A stretch of 23,723 bases of DNA from positions 1-23,723 of the forward strand of contig CAYQZV010000026.1 of NCBI GenBank assembly GCA_964422145.1, given 5' to 3'. The notes below the pieces were generated by a model that had not been told where the DNA came from, searched no databases, and saw nothing but the letters and a program-made list of their open reading frames with translations. Source of the stretch: JACNKV01 sp964422145 (GTDB lineage Bacteria > Fidelibacterota > Marinisomatia > Marinisomatales > JACNKV01). Of the stretch, positions 10,159 to 18,875 are shown one piece after another (within the stretch, counting starts at the first letter, position 1; each line of letters starts with the position of its first letter). The translations under genes were made by a program, and so were the position numbers.

Positions 10159-11461
10159 TCCCTGCGTGGAAGAGAAGAAACAAAACGTACATATCGTTAG
10201 TCTGGGTTGTGCCAAAAACTTGGTTGACTCAGAGATTTTGCTCGGAGGACTGAAGAAAACCAGAGTTCAGATCATTGATGACAGTGACTCGGCAGATACG
10301 ATCATTATCAATACATGTGGTTTTTTGGACATTGCACGTGAGGAATCGGTTGATACGATCCTTCAAGCGGCTGAACTGAAGAAAACCGGTCAACTCAAAC
10401 AGCTGGTTGTCATGGGCTGCCTGTCTGAACGGTATCCATCGGAGTTGAAAAAGGAAATCCCGGAAGTAGATCGTTTTTTCGGGACCAATGATCACCAGCA
10501 GATCGTTTCCTTTCTTACCGGAAAAGATTTCGCAAAAGATGACCCGCTTTTCAGACGGTCTCTGTTAACTCCAAACCATTATGCGTATTTAAAGATTGCA
10601 GAAGGTTGTGATAATGTTTGCTCTTTCTGCAGTATCCCGATCATGCGCGGAAAACAAATAAGCCGTTCGGTCGAAGCGATTCGTTCTGAAGCAGATAGAC
10701 TGGTGAAAAACGGTACAAAAGAATTACTCGTGATCGCACAGGATACAACATCGTACGGGTGGGATCTGAATCCGAAGCAAAGTCTCGGTGATGTTATCCG
10801 AACTTTGGATGAAATTGGTGACCCCCTTAAATGGATTAGACTGCATTATGCACACCCATCACATCTTTCGCAAGAGATCATCGAGGCGATGGCTGAATCA
10901 AAAAAAGTATGCCGGTATTTTGATATCCCGATTCAGCATATTTCTGATCCGATTCTGCAATCCATGAAACGGGGGCTGGGTGAAAAGGGAATCCGAAACC
11001 GTATTACCAAACTTCGCGAAGCTATTCCTAAATTGAGACTTCGGACCACCATGATCGTAGGCTATCCCGGTGAAACAGAAGATGACTTCAAAAAGCTATG
11101 TGACTTCACGCGTGAAATTCAGTTCGATCGGATCGGTATCTTCACGTATTCAGAAGAAGAAGATACATCGGCTGCCGACCTTGAGGATAATGTTCCGAGA
11201 GAAGTGAAAGATGAAAGAAAAGCCATATTGCAAGAGATCCAAATGGAGATCGGTCTGGATAAAAATACGGCTTTGATCGGAGAAACGATGGATGTTCTGA
11301 TTGATGAAATCAAAGGAGAGTATGCCATTGGAAGAACCGAGTTTGATTCCCCTGAAGTCGATCATCAAGTCTTGATAAAGGATGATTTGCAGCCGGGAGA
11401 TTTTGTTCAAGCGAAGATCACCGATGCTAACGAGTTTGAGTTGTTTGGTAATCTCGTTTAG
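10151..11461 (+). CDS. rimO: Ribosomal protein S12 (uS12) methylthiotransferase RimO
   Basis: 436-aa radical-SAM methylthiotransferase that adds a methylthio group to an Asp of ribosomal protein S12. The frame is open far upstream, but homology begins only at NVHIVSLGCAKNLVDSE, so I chose GTG 10151, which gives the usual family length. This start overlaps the preceding stop (GTGATTAA), which would allow translational coupling; GTG 10166 is an alternative and neither has a clear Shine-Dalgarno. The N-terminal UPF0004 domain has Cys20 (SLGCAKN), Cys56 (NTCGF) and Cys90 (MGCLSER) for one Fe-S cluster. The radical-SAM cluster is C153-x3-C157-x2-C160. The C-terminal ~65 residues are TRAM-like. SLGCAKNLVDSE favours RimO over MiaB. 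Confidence 0.95.
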   Translation: MINPCVEEKKQNVHIVSLGCAKNLVDSEILLGGLKKTRVQIIDDSDSADTIIINTCGFLDIAREESVDTILQAAELKKTGQLKQLVVMGCLSERYPSELKKEIPEVDRFFGTNDHQQIVSFLTGKDFAKDDPLFRRSLLTPNHYAYLKIAEGCDNVCSFCSIPIMRGKQISRSVEAIRSEADRLVKNGTKELLVIAQDTTSYGWDLNPKQSLGDVIRTLDEIGDPLKWIRLHYAHPSHLSQEIIEAMAESKKVCRYFDIPIQHISDPILQSMKRGLGEKGIRNRITKLREAIPKLRLRTTMIVGYPGETEDDFKKLCDFTREIQFDRIGIFTYSEEEDTSAADLEDNVPREVKDERKAILQEIQMEIGLDKNTALIGETMDVLIDEIKGEYAIGRTEFDSPEVDHQVLIKDDLQPGDFVQAKITDANEFELFGNLV

Positions 11462-11507
11462 TATATTTTCAATACTGAAACCATTTCCCGGTACCCGTTA
11501 ATGTCAG

Positions 11508-11515
11508 TAATTTTG
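11508..11515 (+). promoter_or_regulatory. Possible TAnnTTTG -7 element for the hut genes
   Basis: TAATTTTG matches the Bacteroidota-type -7 consensus TAnnTTTG and lies 27 nt upstream of the hutU start in the only sizeable gap between rimO and hutU. No convincing -33 TTTG is seen at the right distance, so this is a weak call. An AAAGGA ribosome site follows at 11529-11534. Confidence 0.35.
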
Positions 11516-11542
11516 ACGGCATTTTTTTAAAGGAATACCACT

Positions 11543-13198
11543 ATGACAAAAAGAATTATCCATGCCCCGACGGGGACAAAACTATCCTGTAAGAACTGGC
11601 AGATTGAAGCCGTGTACCGGATGATCCAAAACAATCTCGATCCGGATGTGGCTGAAAATCCTGATGAACTTGTGGTCTATGGCGGAAAAGGGAAAGCCGC
11701 CAGAAATTGGGAGAGTTATGAATCAATTTTATCTACTCTGAAACAATTAGAACCGGATGAAACCCTGCTTGTTCAATCCGGGAAGCCGGTCGGTGTTTTA
11801 AAGACGCATACCACCGCACCTCGTACATTAATCGCCAATTCAAACTTAGTTCCAAATTGGGCGAATTGGGAGTACTTTAATGAACTCGACAGACAGGGGC
11901 TCATGATGTACGGACAAATGACAGCCGGTTCTTGGATTTATATTGGAACGCAGGGAATTTTGCAGGGAACCTATGAAACATTCGCCGCTGCAGCAAAACA
12001 GCATTATAACAGCGATCTGACCGGCAAATTTATTCTCACCGCCGGATTGGGTGGAATGGGTGGAGCTCAACCTCTTTCTGTAACAATGAATAACGGCGTG
12101 TGTATTGCGGTGGAAATTGATCCGCATCGTATTCAGCGCCGATTAGAAACAAAATACCTCGATATTGCCTCAGAATCCCTGGATGATGCCCTCACGATGG
12201 CCAGAAACGCTGCGATCAACGGTGAACCGCTTTCTATCGGATTACTCGGAAATGCGGCGGATATCGTACCAAAATTGGCTGAAATGGGGATCGTTCCGGA
12301 TATGGTCACAGATCAGACATCTGCACATGATGAGTTGGACGGATATGTTCCAAATGGGATGACGTATCAAGCTGCATTAGATTTACGGAAATCAGACCCG
12401 GACAAATATGTGAAAGAAAGTTATCGCGCCATGGGTGAGCATGTAGAGGGCATCCTAAAACTGAAAGAAATGGGTGCGATCGCTTTTGATTACGGGAATA
12501 ATCTTCGAGGGCAGGCAAAAAAAGCCGGTGTTGAAAATGCGTTTGATTTCCCGGGATTTGTTCCTGCATATGTTCGTCCATTATTCTGTGAAGGAAAAGG
12601 TCCATTTCGGTGGGTTGCTTTATCAGGAGATCCTGAAGATATCTACAAAACAGATCAAAAAGTGTTAGAACTTTTCCCAGAGGATAAGGCATTGGTTCGC
12701 TGGATCAAAATGGCTCAGGAAAAAATTCAGTTCCAAGGATTACCCTCACGAATTTGCTGGTTGGGATATGGCGATCGTGCTAAACTCGGCGTGGCATTGA
12801 ATCAAATGGTTGCCAGCGGAGAATTGAAAGCACCGATCGTGATCGGACGTGATCATTTGGATTGTGGTTCTGTAGCTTCACCTTATCGGGAAACCGAAGC
12901 GATGAAAGACGGCTCCGATGCTGTTGCAGATTGGCCGTTATTAAATGCGCTTGTCAGCACGGCCAGCGGTTCAACATGGGTATCATTACATCATGGCGGC
13001 GGAGTTGGGATGGGATTAGCCATCCATGCCGGGCAGGTCATTGTTGCCGACGGAACGCCGGAAATGGAAGTTCGGCTTCAACGCGTCTTAACCAACGATC
13101 CTGGAATGGGTATTTTACGTCACGCAGATGCCGGATATGAAGATGCGATCGAAAATGCCAAGAACTGGGATGTGAATATCCCGATGATGGAAAAATAA
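11543..13198 (+). CDS. hutU: Urocanate hydratase (urocanase)
   Basis: 551-aa cytosolic enzyme converting urocanate to 4-imidazolone-5-propionate, the second step of histidine degradation, using tightly bound NAD as electrophile. ATG 11543 is preceded by AAAGGA at 11529-11534. The glycine-rich NAD-binding segment GLGGMGGAQ is at 168-176. The urocanase signature FQGLPSRICW is at 397-406, placing the active-site Cys at 405. The conserved stretch GRDHLDCGSVASPYRET is at 435-451. The length is normal for the family and nothing is missing. hutI follows after six bases in the same direction, so the two steps are almost certainly co-transcribed; hutH and the formiminoglutamate step are not in the window. 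Confidence 0.98.
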   Translation: MTKRIIHAPTGTKLSCKNWQIEAVYRMIQNNLDPDVAENPDELVVYGGKGKAARNWESYESILSTLKQLEPDETLLVQSGKPVGVLKTHTTAPRTLIANSNLVPNWANWEYFNELDRQGLMMYGQMTAGSWIYIGTQGILQGTYETFAAAAKQHYNSDLTGKFILTAGLGGMGGAQPLSVTMNNGVCIAVEIDPHRIQRRLETKYLDIASESLDDALTMARNAAINGEPLSIGLLGNAADIVPKLAEMGIVPDMVTDQTSAHDELDGYVPNGMTYQAALDLRKSDPDKYVKESYRAMGEHVEGILKLKEMGAIAFDYGNNLRGQAKKAGVENAFDFPGFVPAYVRPLFCEGKGPFRWVALSGDPEDIYKTDQKVLELFPEDKALVRWIKMAQEKIQFQGLPSRICWLGYGDRAKLGVALNQMVASGELKAPIVIGRDHLDCGSVASPYRETEAMKDGSDAVADWPLLNALVSTASGSTWVSLHHGGGVGMGLAIHAGQVIVADGTPEMEVRLQRVLTNDPGMGILRHADAGYEDAIENAKNWDVNIPMMEK

Positions 13199-13204
13199 CG
13201 TATC

Positions 13205-14404
13205 ATGATAAAATTGACAAACATCGGTCAACTCGTCACATATAATTCGAAGACGGATACGGTCAATCAAATTTCTAATGTTGAAATTCTTATCGAAAAC
13301 GATCGAATTATTCAAATTGCACCCTCTGTAGGAAAGGCTGATGAAACCATCGATTGCCAAAATAAAATGGTTACCCCCGGTTTTGTTGATCCGCATACGC
13401 ATCCGGTGTTTTATAACGGCAGAGAAGAAGAATATGCGATGCGTCTGGCGGGAGCGACCTATGAAGAGATCGCAGAAAAAGGCGGCGGAATTCGATCCAG
13501 TATTGATGGAGTAAGAAACGCATCAGAAGATGAACTGATTGAACGTGTAACAAAACGCATGGATCGCTTTTTACGGTTAGGAACAACCACAATTGAAGCC
13601 AAAAGCGGATACGGCCTTGATACAGAATCTGAACTGAAATCTCTTCGTGTGCTTGAACGAGTGAATCAAGAGCATCCTATCGATATCATCCCAACCTTTA
13701 TGGGTGCACATGCTTTTCCCCATGAATTTGCGGACGATCATGATGGGTATGTCGATCTGATCTGTAACGAGATGATCCCTGCTGCAGCGGAACAGGGGAT
13801 TGCCAAATATTGTGATGTGTTTTGTGAAAACGGATATTTTACCGTTGAACAATCTCGAAGAATCCTTGAAACCGGAAAAGCCTATGGGTTAATCCCGAGA
13901 CTTCATGCAGATGAATTTGAAGATTCCGGTGCAGCCAAACTTGCCGGGGAGATCGGAGCTGTCTCTGCAGACCATCTCATGGCCGTCGGGAATGAAGGTA
14001 TCACCGCATTGAAAAAGGGGAAAGTGACGGCAACATTACTACCCGGTACCACATTCTTTTTAGGAAAACAGTCCTATGCGCCCGCAAACACGTTTAAAGA
14101 AGCCGGGGTTAAAATGGCATTGGCAACGGACTTCAATCCCGGGAGCAGTCATATTCAATCGATGCCCTTTATTATGTCACTCGCTTGTTTATATATGGGT
14201 ATGAGCGTAGAAGATGCATTTCAAGCGGCGACATGGCAGTCGGCTCTTACTCTGGACGTCAATGATGAAGTCGGGAGTTTAGAAGAAGGAAAGAAAGCTG
14301 ATCTTGTTATTTGGGATTTGGAACGGCTGATTGATATTCCATATTACAGTTCGGATGTACCGATTTTATCCGTGATGAAGAATGGTGTGAATTACCTCCG
14401 TTAA
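13205..14404 (+). CDS. hutI: Imidazolonepropionase
   Basis: 399-aa amidohydrolase-fold metalloenzyme that hydrolyses 4-imidazolone-5-propionate to N-formimino-L-glutamate, the third step of histidine degradation. Metal ligands visible: His64 and His66 in DPHTHP, His234 in LHADEF, and Asp309 in ATDFNPGS. The substrate-binding region GATYEEIAEKGGGI is at 83-96. It starts six bases after the hutU stop, consistent with an operon. The length is typical. It is the last gene with the composition of the left half; downstream DNA becomes AT-richer and accessory, so its 3' side is the likely boundary of the cassette platform. Confidence 0.97.
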   Translation: MIKLTNIGQLVTYNSKTDTVNQISNVEILIENDRIIQIAPSVGKADETIDCQNKMVTPGFVDPHTHPVFYNGREEEYAMRLAGATYEEIAEKGGGIRSSIDGVRNASEDELIERVTKRMDRFLRLGTTTIEAKSGYGLDTESELKSLRVLERVNQEHPIDIIPTFMGAHAFPHEFADDHDGYVDLICNEMIPAAAEQGIAKYCDVFCENGYFTVEQSRRILETGKAYGLIPRLHADEFEDSGAAKLAGEIGAVSADHLMAVGNEGITALKKGKVTATLLPGTTFFLGKQSYAPANTFKEAGVKMALATDFNPGSSHIQSMPFIMSLACLYMGMSVEDAFQAATWQSALTLDVNDEVGSLEEGKKADLVIWDLERLIDIPYYSSDVPILSVMKNGVNYLR

Positions 14405-14428
14405 TATTTATCAGCCAAAAATACGTGT

Positions 14429-14470
14429 GGTAATAACGGGTTGGTTATGTTACCTGCAATAACCATTACC
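14429..14470. repeat. Imperfect palindrome between hutI and the recombinase gene
   Basis: GGTAAT (14429-14434) and GGTTAT (14443-14448) pair with ATAACC (14459-14464) and ATTACC (14465-14470), making a two-part stem with an eight-base bulge and a ten-base loop. It could be a hutI terminator without a T-run, an RNA structure, or a degenerate recombination site. It contains TAACC followed by ATT, close to the TAACC-GTT of the cassette sites, but the rest of that layout is absent. Confidence 0.4.
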
Positions 14471-14498
14471 GGTCGTGAACGGCTTACTCCTTAAAAAC

Positions 14499-14531
14499 TT
14501 TGACATTGAATTCTATTTATTGGTAACTTTG
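14499..14531 (+). promoter_or_regulatory. Bacteroidota-type promoter of the recombinase gene
   Basis: TTTG at 14499-14502 (inside TTTGACA) is followed after 21 nt by TAACTTTG at 14524-14531, a full match to the -33/-7 pattern TTTG...TAnnTTTG. Transcription would begin close to 14535-14538, essentially on the annotated ATG at 14534. This suggests either that the real start is a later Met or that the message is leaderless. Confidence 0.6.
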
Positions 14532-14533
14532 CC

Positions 14534-15406
14534 ATGAATGTAATGTCTCTACTGAATAAAACGAATAAATTATCTGTAATTATGCCTGGTGGATATTTGG
14601 AAACCATGCAAAGGAAGCGTTACAGTAACAGCACAATAAAATCCTATTGCACTTATTTTAAAGCTTTTCAAGAGAGTTTTTCAGGAAAAGACCTGGAAAA
14701 CATTAGTTCAGATATGATCAACCAATACATATTGGAACTGATCAAAGTAAAAAATATTTCCATCAGCCAGCAAAATCAACGGATTAATGCCATTAAATTT
14801 TACTATGAGAAGGTATTGGGCAGACCAAAACAAGTGTACACGATTGATAGACCCAAGAACGAAAAGAAATTACCAAAAGTATTGTCAAAATCGGAGATAT
14901 CTGTGATTTTAGCGAATACGAATAATCTGAAACACAGAATGATAATATCGCTTCTATATTCGGGAGGATTGAGAAGATCGGAGGTGATAGAGTTAAAAAT
15001 CAGCGATATACAATCGGAGAGAAACTTAATCCTCATTCGAGGAGCGAAAGGTAAAAAAGATCGCTTTACGATTTTATCAAAACCCTTACTTATTCAATTG
15101 CGAAAATATTACAGTGAATATAAACCAAAAGTATATCTGTTTGAAGGTTTGCATGGTAAAAGATATAGTGCCGGAAGCGTTGCAAAAGTTGTGAAACGAG
15201 CGGGAATAAAAGCAAAAATTAGACAGTCGGTAACTCCCCATATGTTAAGACATTCTTTTGCAACCCATCTGCTTGAAGGGGGTACTGATTTACGATATAT
15301 ACAGGAATTACTTGGACACGGCAGCAGTAAAACAACAGAAATATATACACGTGTAACAAATAACGATTTCAAGAAAATACAAAATCCGATTGATGAAATA
15401 CTTTAG
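14534..15406 (+). CDS. XerC/D-type tyrosine recombinase, proposed integrase of the cassette array
   Basis: 290-aa site-specific tyrosine recombinase. An N-terminal SAM-like core-binding domain spans about 17-100; the catalytic domain holds Arg147 (GGLRRSE), Lys172 (GAKGKKDR), His236 and Arg239 (HMLRHSF), His262 (LLGHGS) and nucleophile Tyr271 (IYTRV), so all catalytic residues are present. Only 64 residues separate Lys172 from His236. Integron integrases (IntI) have a characteristic extra helix-containing insertion in this interval, and it is not here. The gene points towards the cassettes, opposite to the classical intI orientation, and is followed by a terminator and the first cassette junction. 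ATG 14534 gives the longest frame, but ATG 14543 or 14582 (MPGGYLETM) may be real because the promoter ends at 14531. Role in cassette movement is inferred from position. Confidence 0.88.
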   Translation: MNVMSLLNKTNKLSVIMPGGYLETMQRKRYSNSTIKSYCTYFKAFQESFSGKDLENISSDMINQYILELIKVKNISISQQNQRINAIKFYYEKVLGRPKQVYTIDRPKNEKKLPKVLSKSEISVILANTNNLKHRMIISLLYSGGLRRSEVIELKISDIQSERNLILIRGAKGKKDRFTILSKPLLIQLRKYYSEYKPKVYLFEGLHGKRYSAGSVAKVVKRAGIKAKIRQSVTPHMLRHSFATHLLEGGTDLRYIQELLGHGSSKTTEIYTRVTNNDFKKIQNPIDEIL

Positions 15407-15419
15407 ATCAAATAATTCA

Positions 15420-15463
15420 GTGAACATACAAAGCATATTTGGTTATGTATATTCACTTTTTTT
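15420..15463 (+). terminator. Rho-independent terminator of the recombinase gene
   Basis: GTGAACATAC (15420-15429) pairs with GTATATTCAC (15447-15456) with one internal mismatch, directly followed by seven T (15457-15463). It lies 13 bases after the recombinase stop and would separate recombinase transcription from that of the cassettes. Confidence 0.65.
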
Positions 15464-15467
15464 CACC

Positions 15468-15476
15468 TGCTATAAT
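15468..15476 (+). promoter_or_regulatory. Extended -10 promoter, candidate cassette promoter (Pc)
   Basis: TGCTATAAT is a perfect extended -10 element (TGn + TATAAT). It lies just after the recombinase terminator and about 30 nt before the first cassette junction. Transcription would start near 15483 and read through the junction into cassette 1. No good -35 is seen, which extended -10 promoters can tolerate. Function as Pc is inferred. Confidence 0.5.
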
Positions 15477-15490
15477 GAATGTAAATGTAA

Positions 15491-15514
15491 TACACATACA
15501 CAGACGTTAGGGGC
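15491..15514 (+). other. attI-like insertion site (first G^TT junction)
   Basis: GACGTTAGGGGC contains the proposed cut between G15506 and T15507. The bases after the cut (TTAGGGGC) are reverse-complementary to GCCCCTAA at the far end of the first cassette, identifying them as cassette DNA. The bases before it (ending CACAGAC) lack the NAACC and stem arms seen at the three attC-like sites, so this junction is of a different, attI type. The left limit of the site cannot be seen from the sequence. Confidence 0.55.
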
Positions 15515-15579
15515 AAGGCAAGATGAGCATCGTATCAAGAATAAAATGACATTTTAAACCAAAGACAGCATTCTTTAAA

Positions 15580-15587
15580 TATCTTTG
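15580..15587 (+). promoter_or_regulatory. Possible cassette-borne -7 element (TATCTTTG)
   Basis: TATCTTTG fits TAnnTTTG and lies 45 nt upstream of the restriction-modification start, inside the cassette. No matching -33 TTTG is evident. It could let cassette 1 carry its own promoter. Confidence 0.3.
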
Positions 15588-15632
15588 GAGATTTTACAAG
15601 AAACATAGAATTGTTTCGATTAGGAATAGAAT

Positions 15633-18600
15633 ATGAGTATAGAGAGTATATTAAATAGCAAAGAATATGAATGTAAGTTAAGTGAACATTTAACGACTTT
15701 GCTTAAAAGAACTAAAGCGTCAGATTCAGAAGCAGATACAGCTTTTGCTTTTGAATCTGAAATATACATTTTCGTAAGAAATTTATTTGGAATTGACTTA
15801 GATTTTAGAAAAGAGACAAGCCAATCTACATTAAGACATACTTTTCAAGGAAGAATTGATGCTTTTTGTAATAACCTTGTTATAGAATATAAAAGAAAAG
15901 ATAAACTTGATACGAAAAAGGATAAAGATAAAGCCGAACAACAATTATCAAATTATCTAACGCAGTTATTATCTGGTGATGGTAATGAATACCATGGAGT
16001 TTTAACAGATGGAATAAAGATTAAATACATTTACTTTCAATCAGGCAAATTACACTCTACAGCTTATAAAAACATTGACGAGAGCGACTTGGATAAGTTA
16101 GTTCGTTCATTGGTAGATTTTAAAAATAAGAAATTTGTTCCACTCAATATTGTTAATGATTTCAAACTTGAATCAGAAAAACATATCACTGTAGATTTAG
16201 CAAGAAACCTTTTTAAAACGATTTTAGAAAACCCATCAGAAAAAACATCAATGTTATTTCAAGAATGGGAGGTTTTATTTCATTTATCGGAATCAGATAA
16301 AGGGCAAAATGAGGATATAAAGAAAAGACGCTTAGCACTAAGCAAACTTTTCAAAATAAAAATAGAAGATAGTGAAACTGATTACAAAGCTCTTTTTGCA
16401 CTTCAAACAACATACGCAATAATTGTAAAATTAATTGCTTGTAAAGTTGTCACAAAGATTGAGTTTAATAGAGATATTGAATATTTCTCTGACTTATCAA
16501 ATATTGATTCTTCAACACTTAGACAATTTATTGAATATATTGAGGATGGTTATGTATTTCAAACTGGTGGTGTAAGAAACCTATTAGAAGGTGATTTCTT
16601 CTCATGGTATTGTAGTGAGAGTTCATGGGATGATGATTTAGCAAAAATCATTCTTTCTATCGTTGATATATTGGAAGGTTACTCAATTTCATATTATAAA
16701 CACGGTTATACAACAGTTGATATTTTTGTTGACCTTTATATGGAAATAATGCCATCAGAAGTAAGGCATAGTTTAGGTGAATATTTTACACCAGCTTGGT
16801 TAGCTGATTATGTAGTAAAGCAAAGTGAAAGCATTGTTTCTAACTCAAACTATTCATCAATAGACCCATGTTGTGGAAGTGGGGTTTTTGTAATGTCTTT
16901 AATCAAAAATATAATTGGAGACATAGATGTAATTAGCTTAAACGAGGACGAAAAAAGAGATTTACTATTCTCTATTTTAAATCGTGTAAAAGGTGTTGAT
17001 ATTAACCCATTGTCTGTATTAACAGCAAAAGTTAGTTTTTATCTATCAATCAAACCGTTAATAAATGGAGATGATATTGAGATTCCAATTTATTTAGGTG
17101 ACTCAGCAAATATTCCTACTAAATTGAATGTCGATGGAATTGATTGTTATCAATACATTGTAAATACAAAACAAGAAAACATTGATGTAATCTTACCAAG
17201 CTCTTTTGTTGAAAGCAGTAAATTTTTCTATCAAATGAGCCAAATTCAAGCAATAATCAAAGCTGAAGATGTTCAACTCGTTTATGAGAAATTTACGCAA
17301 GCAATAGGTGAAGATATTAACGAAGAAATATCTCAAAACATACAAGTTCTATCAGAACAATTAGTTCGTTTACATACCAATAACTGGGATGGTATTTGGA
17401 TTAGAATTGTTTCAAATTTCATGCTTGTTGCAAGGATTAAAGATATTGATATAATTGTAGGAAATCCACCGTGGATTAAATGGGAATTTTTACCACAAGC
17501 ATATGCAGAAAAGATAAAAACACTTTGTGTTGACAGACATCTTTTCTCTGGTCAAACTTACATGGGTGCTATTAGTTTAAATATATGTGCGTTAATTGCA
17601 AATGTTACAGCTTCGGCTTGGTTAAAAGAAGATGGAGTCCTTTCTTTTTTAATGCCTCAAACATTAATGACACAAGATTCATATGCTGGGTTTAGAAATT
17701 TCTACACAGATGTAGCTAATGATGAACGTATGTATTTACAGAAACTTGATGACTGGACTAAGTCTGGAAACCCATTTATTGACACGCAAGAGAAGTTTAT
17801 GACTTATTATTATAGGAAACAAACTGTTGACTATTTCAACTCAGGTATTCCGATTACCACTTTTGCTAAAAAACGAGGAGTTAATATTAATAAAATCAAC
17901 TCAAAACAGTCATTTAATGAAGTAGAACAATACTTTGAGAACTCATATCCAAAAGCTTTTCAAATGGACTTGGAAAGAACTGGATATACAACTTTTGATG
18001 AAGAGTTTATTCCTAAAAAAGAATTATTTGATTTGATTATTGGAAAATGTGAATATAAAGCAAGAAGTGGTGTAGAGTTTACACCAGCAGAGGTATATTT
18101 TATAGAACCTGTTAAGGCTGTTTCTTCTAAGGATTCATATTTATTCAAGACTAAACAATTTAATAATTCAACATACAAGTCTGTTAATAAACTACCTGTA
18201 CAACTTGAAACAGAGTATATAAGACCAGTTATAAAAGCTCCTGAAATTGTACCGTTCGGATTCAAGGAAAACAACAATTATTGTATTTTCCCATACGAAG
18301 AAGGGGTTTCAATTTCGTCAGAACCTTCTGTAATTCTTGATAAAAGCCAAGAGTTGTTTAAATACTTTACTCAGAATAAATCAATTATTGGAAAACAATC
18401 CAAAAGAAGTCTTACAATTTCAAGAGGGACTGCTTTTTATTCACTTTCTAAAGTTGGAGCATATACATATTCACCATACAAGGTTACGTTTAGGGATAAT
18501 ACAAAATTAAGTGCATCGGTTGTTAGAAAAGAAAAGACACCTTGGGGGGACGAAGTCATGCCTGTATGTGCAAAACACTGTCCTTATATAAGCAAAGACC

Positions 18601-18866
18601 TAAAAGGTCGTGATATAACAGAAGATGAAGCTTATTATTTATGCGGAATCTTAAATGCTCCAATAGTAACTCAATATTTCAAATTCACATTTAGCACAAG
18701 GTCTTACAGTATTAATTTTAATATTAAAATGCCATTGTACGATTCAAAGAATAAGAATCATAAAAGAATTGTTGAGCTATCACGAGAAGCTACTATAAAT
18801 GGAGTTTCAGATAAAATATTGACTGAAATTGAAAAAGAATATATTGAACTATGTAAGAAAATATAA
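15633..18866 (+). CDS. Type IIG-like restriction-modification protein: N-terminal PD-(D/E)XK nuclease fused to N6-adenine DNA methylase
   Basis: A 1077-aa one-polypeptide defence enzyme expected to methylate adenine at a target site and cut unmodified DNA. AGGAA at 15622-15626 precedes the ATG. The nuclease-type motif is Asp76 (GRIDAF) with Glu85-x-Lys87 (IEYKRK) near the N-terminus. A helical linker leads to the methylase: GEYFTP at 382-387 (motif X region), DPCCGSG at 411-417 (SAM-binding motif I), GVDINP near 455 and NPPW at 611-614 (catalytic motif IV). The last 350 or so residues are probably the target recognition domain. No separate endonuclease, specificity subunit or other defence genes surround it, which fits type IIG better than type I, BREX or DISARM. 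It is the sole gene of cassette 1 and strongly AT-rich. The recognition sequence cannot be predicted. Confidence 0.85.
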   Translation: MSIESILNSKEYECKLSEHLTTLLKRTKASDSEADTAFAFESEIYIFVRNLFGIDLDFRKETSQSTLRHTFQGRIDAFCNNLVIEYKRKDKLDTKKDKDKAEQQLSNYLTQLLSGDGNEYHGVLTDGIKIKYIYFQSGKLHSTAYKNIDESDLDKLVRSLVDFKNKKFVPLNIVNDFKLESEKHITVDLARNLFKTILENPSEKTSMLFQEWEVLFHLSESDKGQNEDIKKRRLALSKLFKIKIEDSETDYKALFALQTTYAIIVKLIACKVVTKIEFNRDIEYFSDLSNIDSSTLRQFIEYIEDGYVFQTGGVRNLLEGDFFSWYCSESSWDDDLAKIILSIVDILEGYSISYYKHGYTTVDIFVDLYMEIMPSEVRHSLGEYFTPAWLADYVVKQSESIVSNSNYSSIDPCCGSGVFVMSLIKNIIGDIDVISLNEDEKRDLLFSILNRVKGVDINPLSVLTAKVSFYLSIKPLINGDDIEIPIYLGDSANIPTKLNVDGIDCYQYIVNTKQENIDVILPSSFVESSKFFYQMSQIQAIIKAEDVQLVYEKFTQAIGEDINEEISQNIQVLSEQLVRLHTNNWDGIWIRIVSNFMLVARIKDIDIIVGNPPWIKWEFLPQAYAEKIKTLCVDRHLFSGQTYMGAISLNICALIANVTASAWLKEDGVLSFLMPQTLMTQDSYAGFRNFYTDVANDERMYLQKLDDWTKSGNPFIDTQEKFMTYYYRKQTVDYFNSGIPITTFAKKRGVNINKINSKQSFNEVEQYFENSYPKAFQMDLERTGYTTFDEEFIPKKELFDLIIGKCEYKARSGVEFTPAEVYFIEPVKAVSSKDSYLFKTKQFNNSTYKSVNKLPVQLETEYIRPVIKAPEIVPFGFKENNNYCIFPYEEGVSISSEPSVILDKSQELFKYFTQNKSIIGKQSKRSLTISRGTAFYSLSKVGAYTYSPYKVTFRDNTKLSASVVRKEKTPWGDEVMPVCAKHCPYISKDLKGRDITEDEAYYLCGILNAPIVTQYFKFTFSTRSYSINFNIKMPLYDSKNKNHKRIVELSREATINGVSDKILTEIEKEYIELCKKI

Positions 18867-18875
18867 GGAAGCCCA

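Noticed and set aside
11501..11528. Rho-independent terminator between rimO and hutU
   Set aside because: There is a seven-T run, but the preceding stem is only about four uninterrupted pairs (GTCA/TGAC) with a bulge. The same bases include a TAATTTTG promoter-like element, so I did not call it.
14534..15406. Classical integron integrase IntI, or a prophage/ICE integrase
   Set aside because: The IntI-specific insertion is missing, and no phage structural, conjugation or tRNA attachment sequences are nearby; the downstream sites are cassette-type.
15523..15549. Eight-codon ORF (MSIVSRIK) at the start of cassette 1
   Set aside because: Too short to support, with no convincing ribosome site; its resemblance to the start of the following protein (MSIESI) is probably chance.
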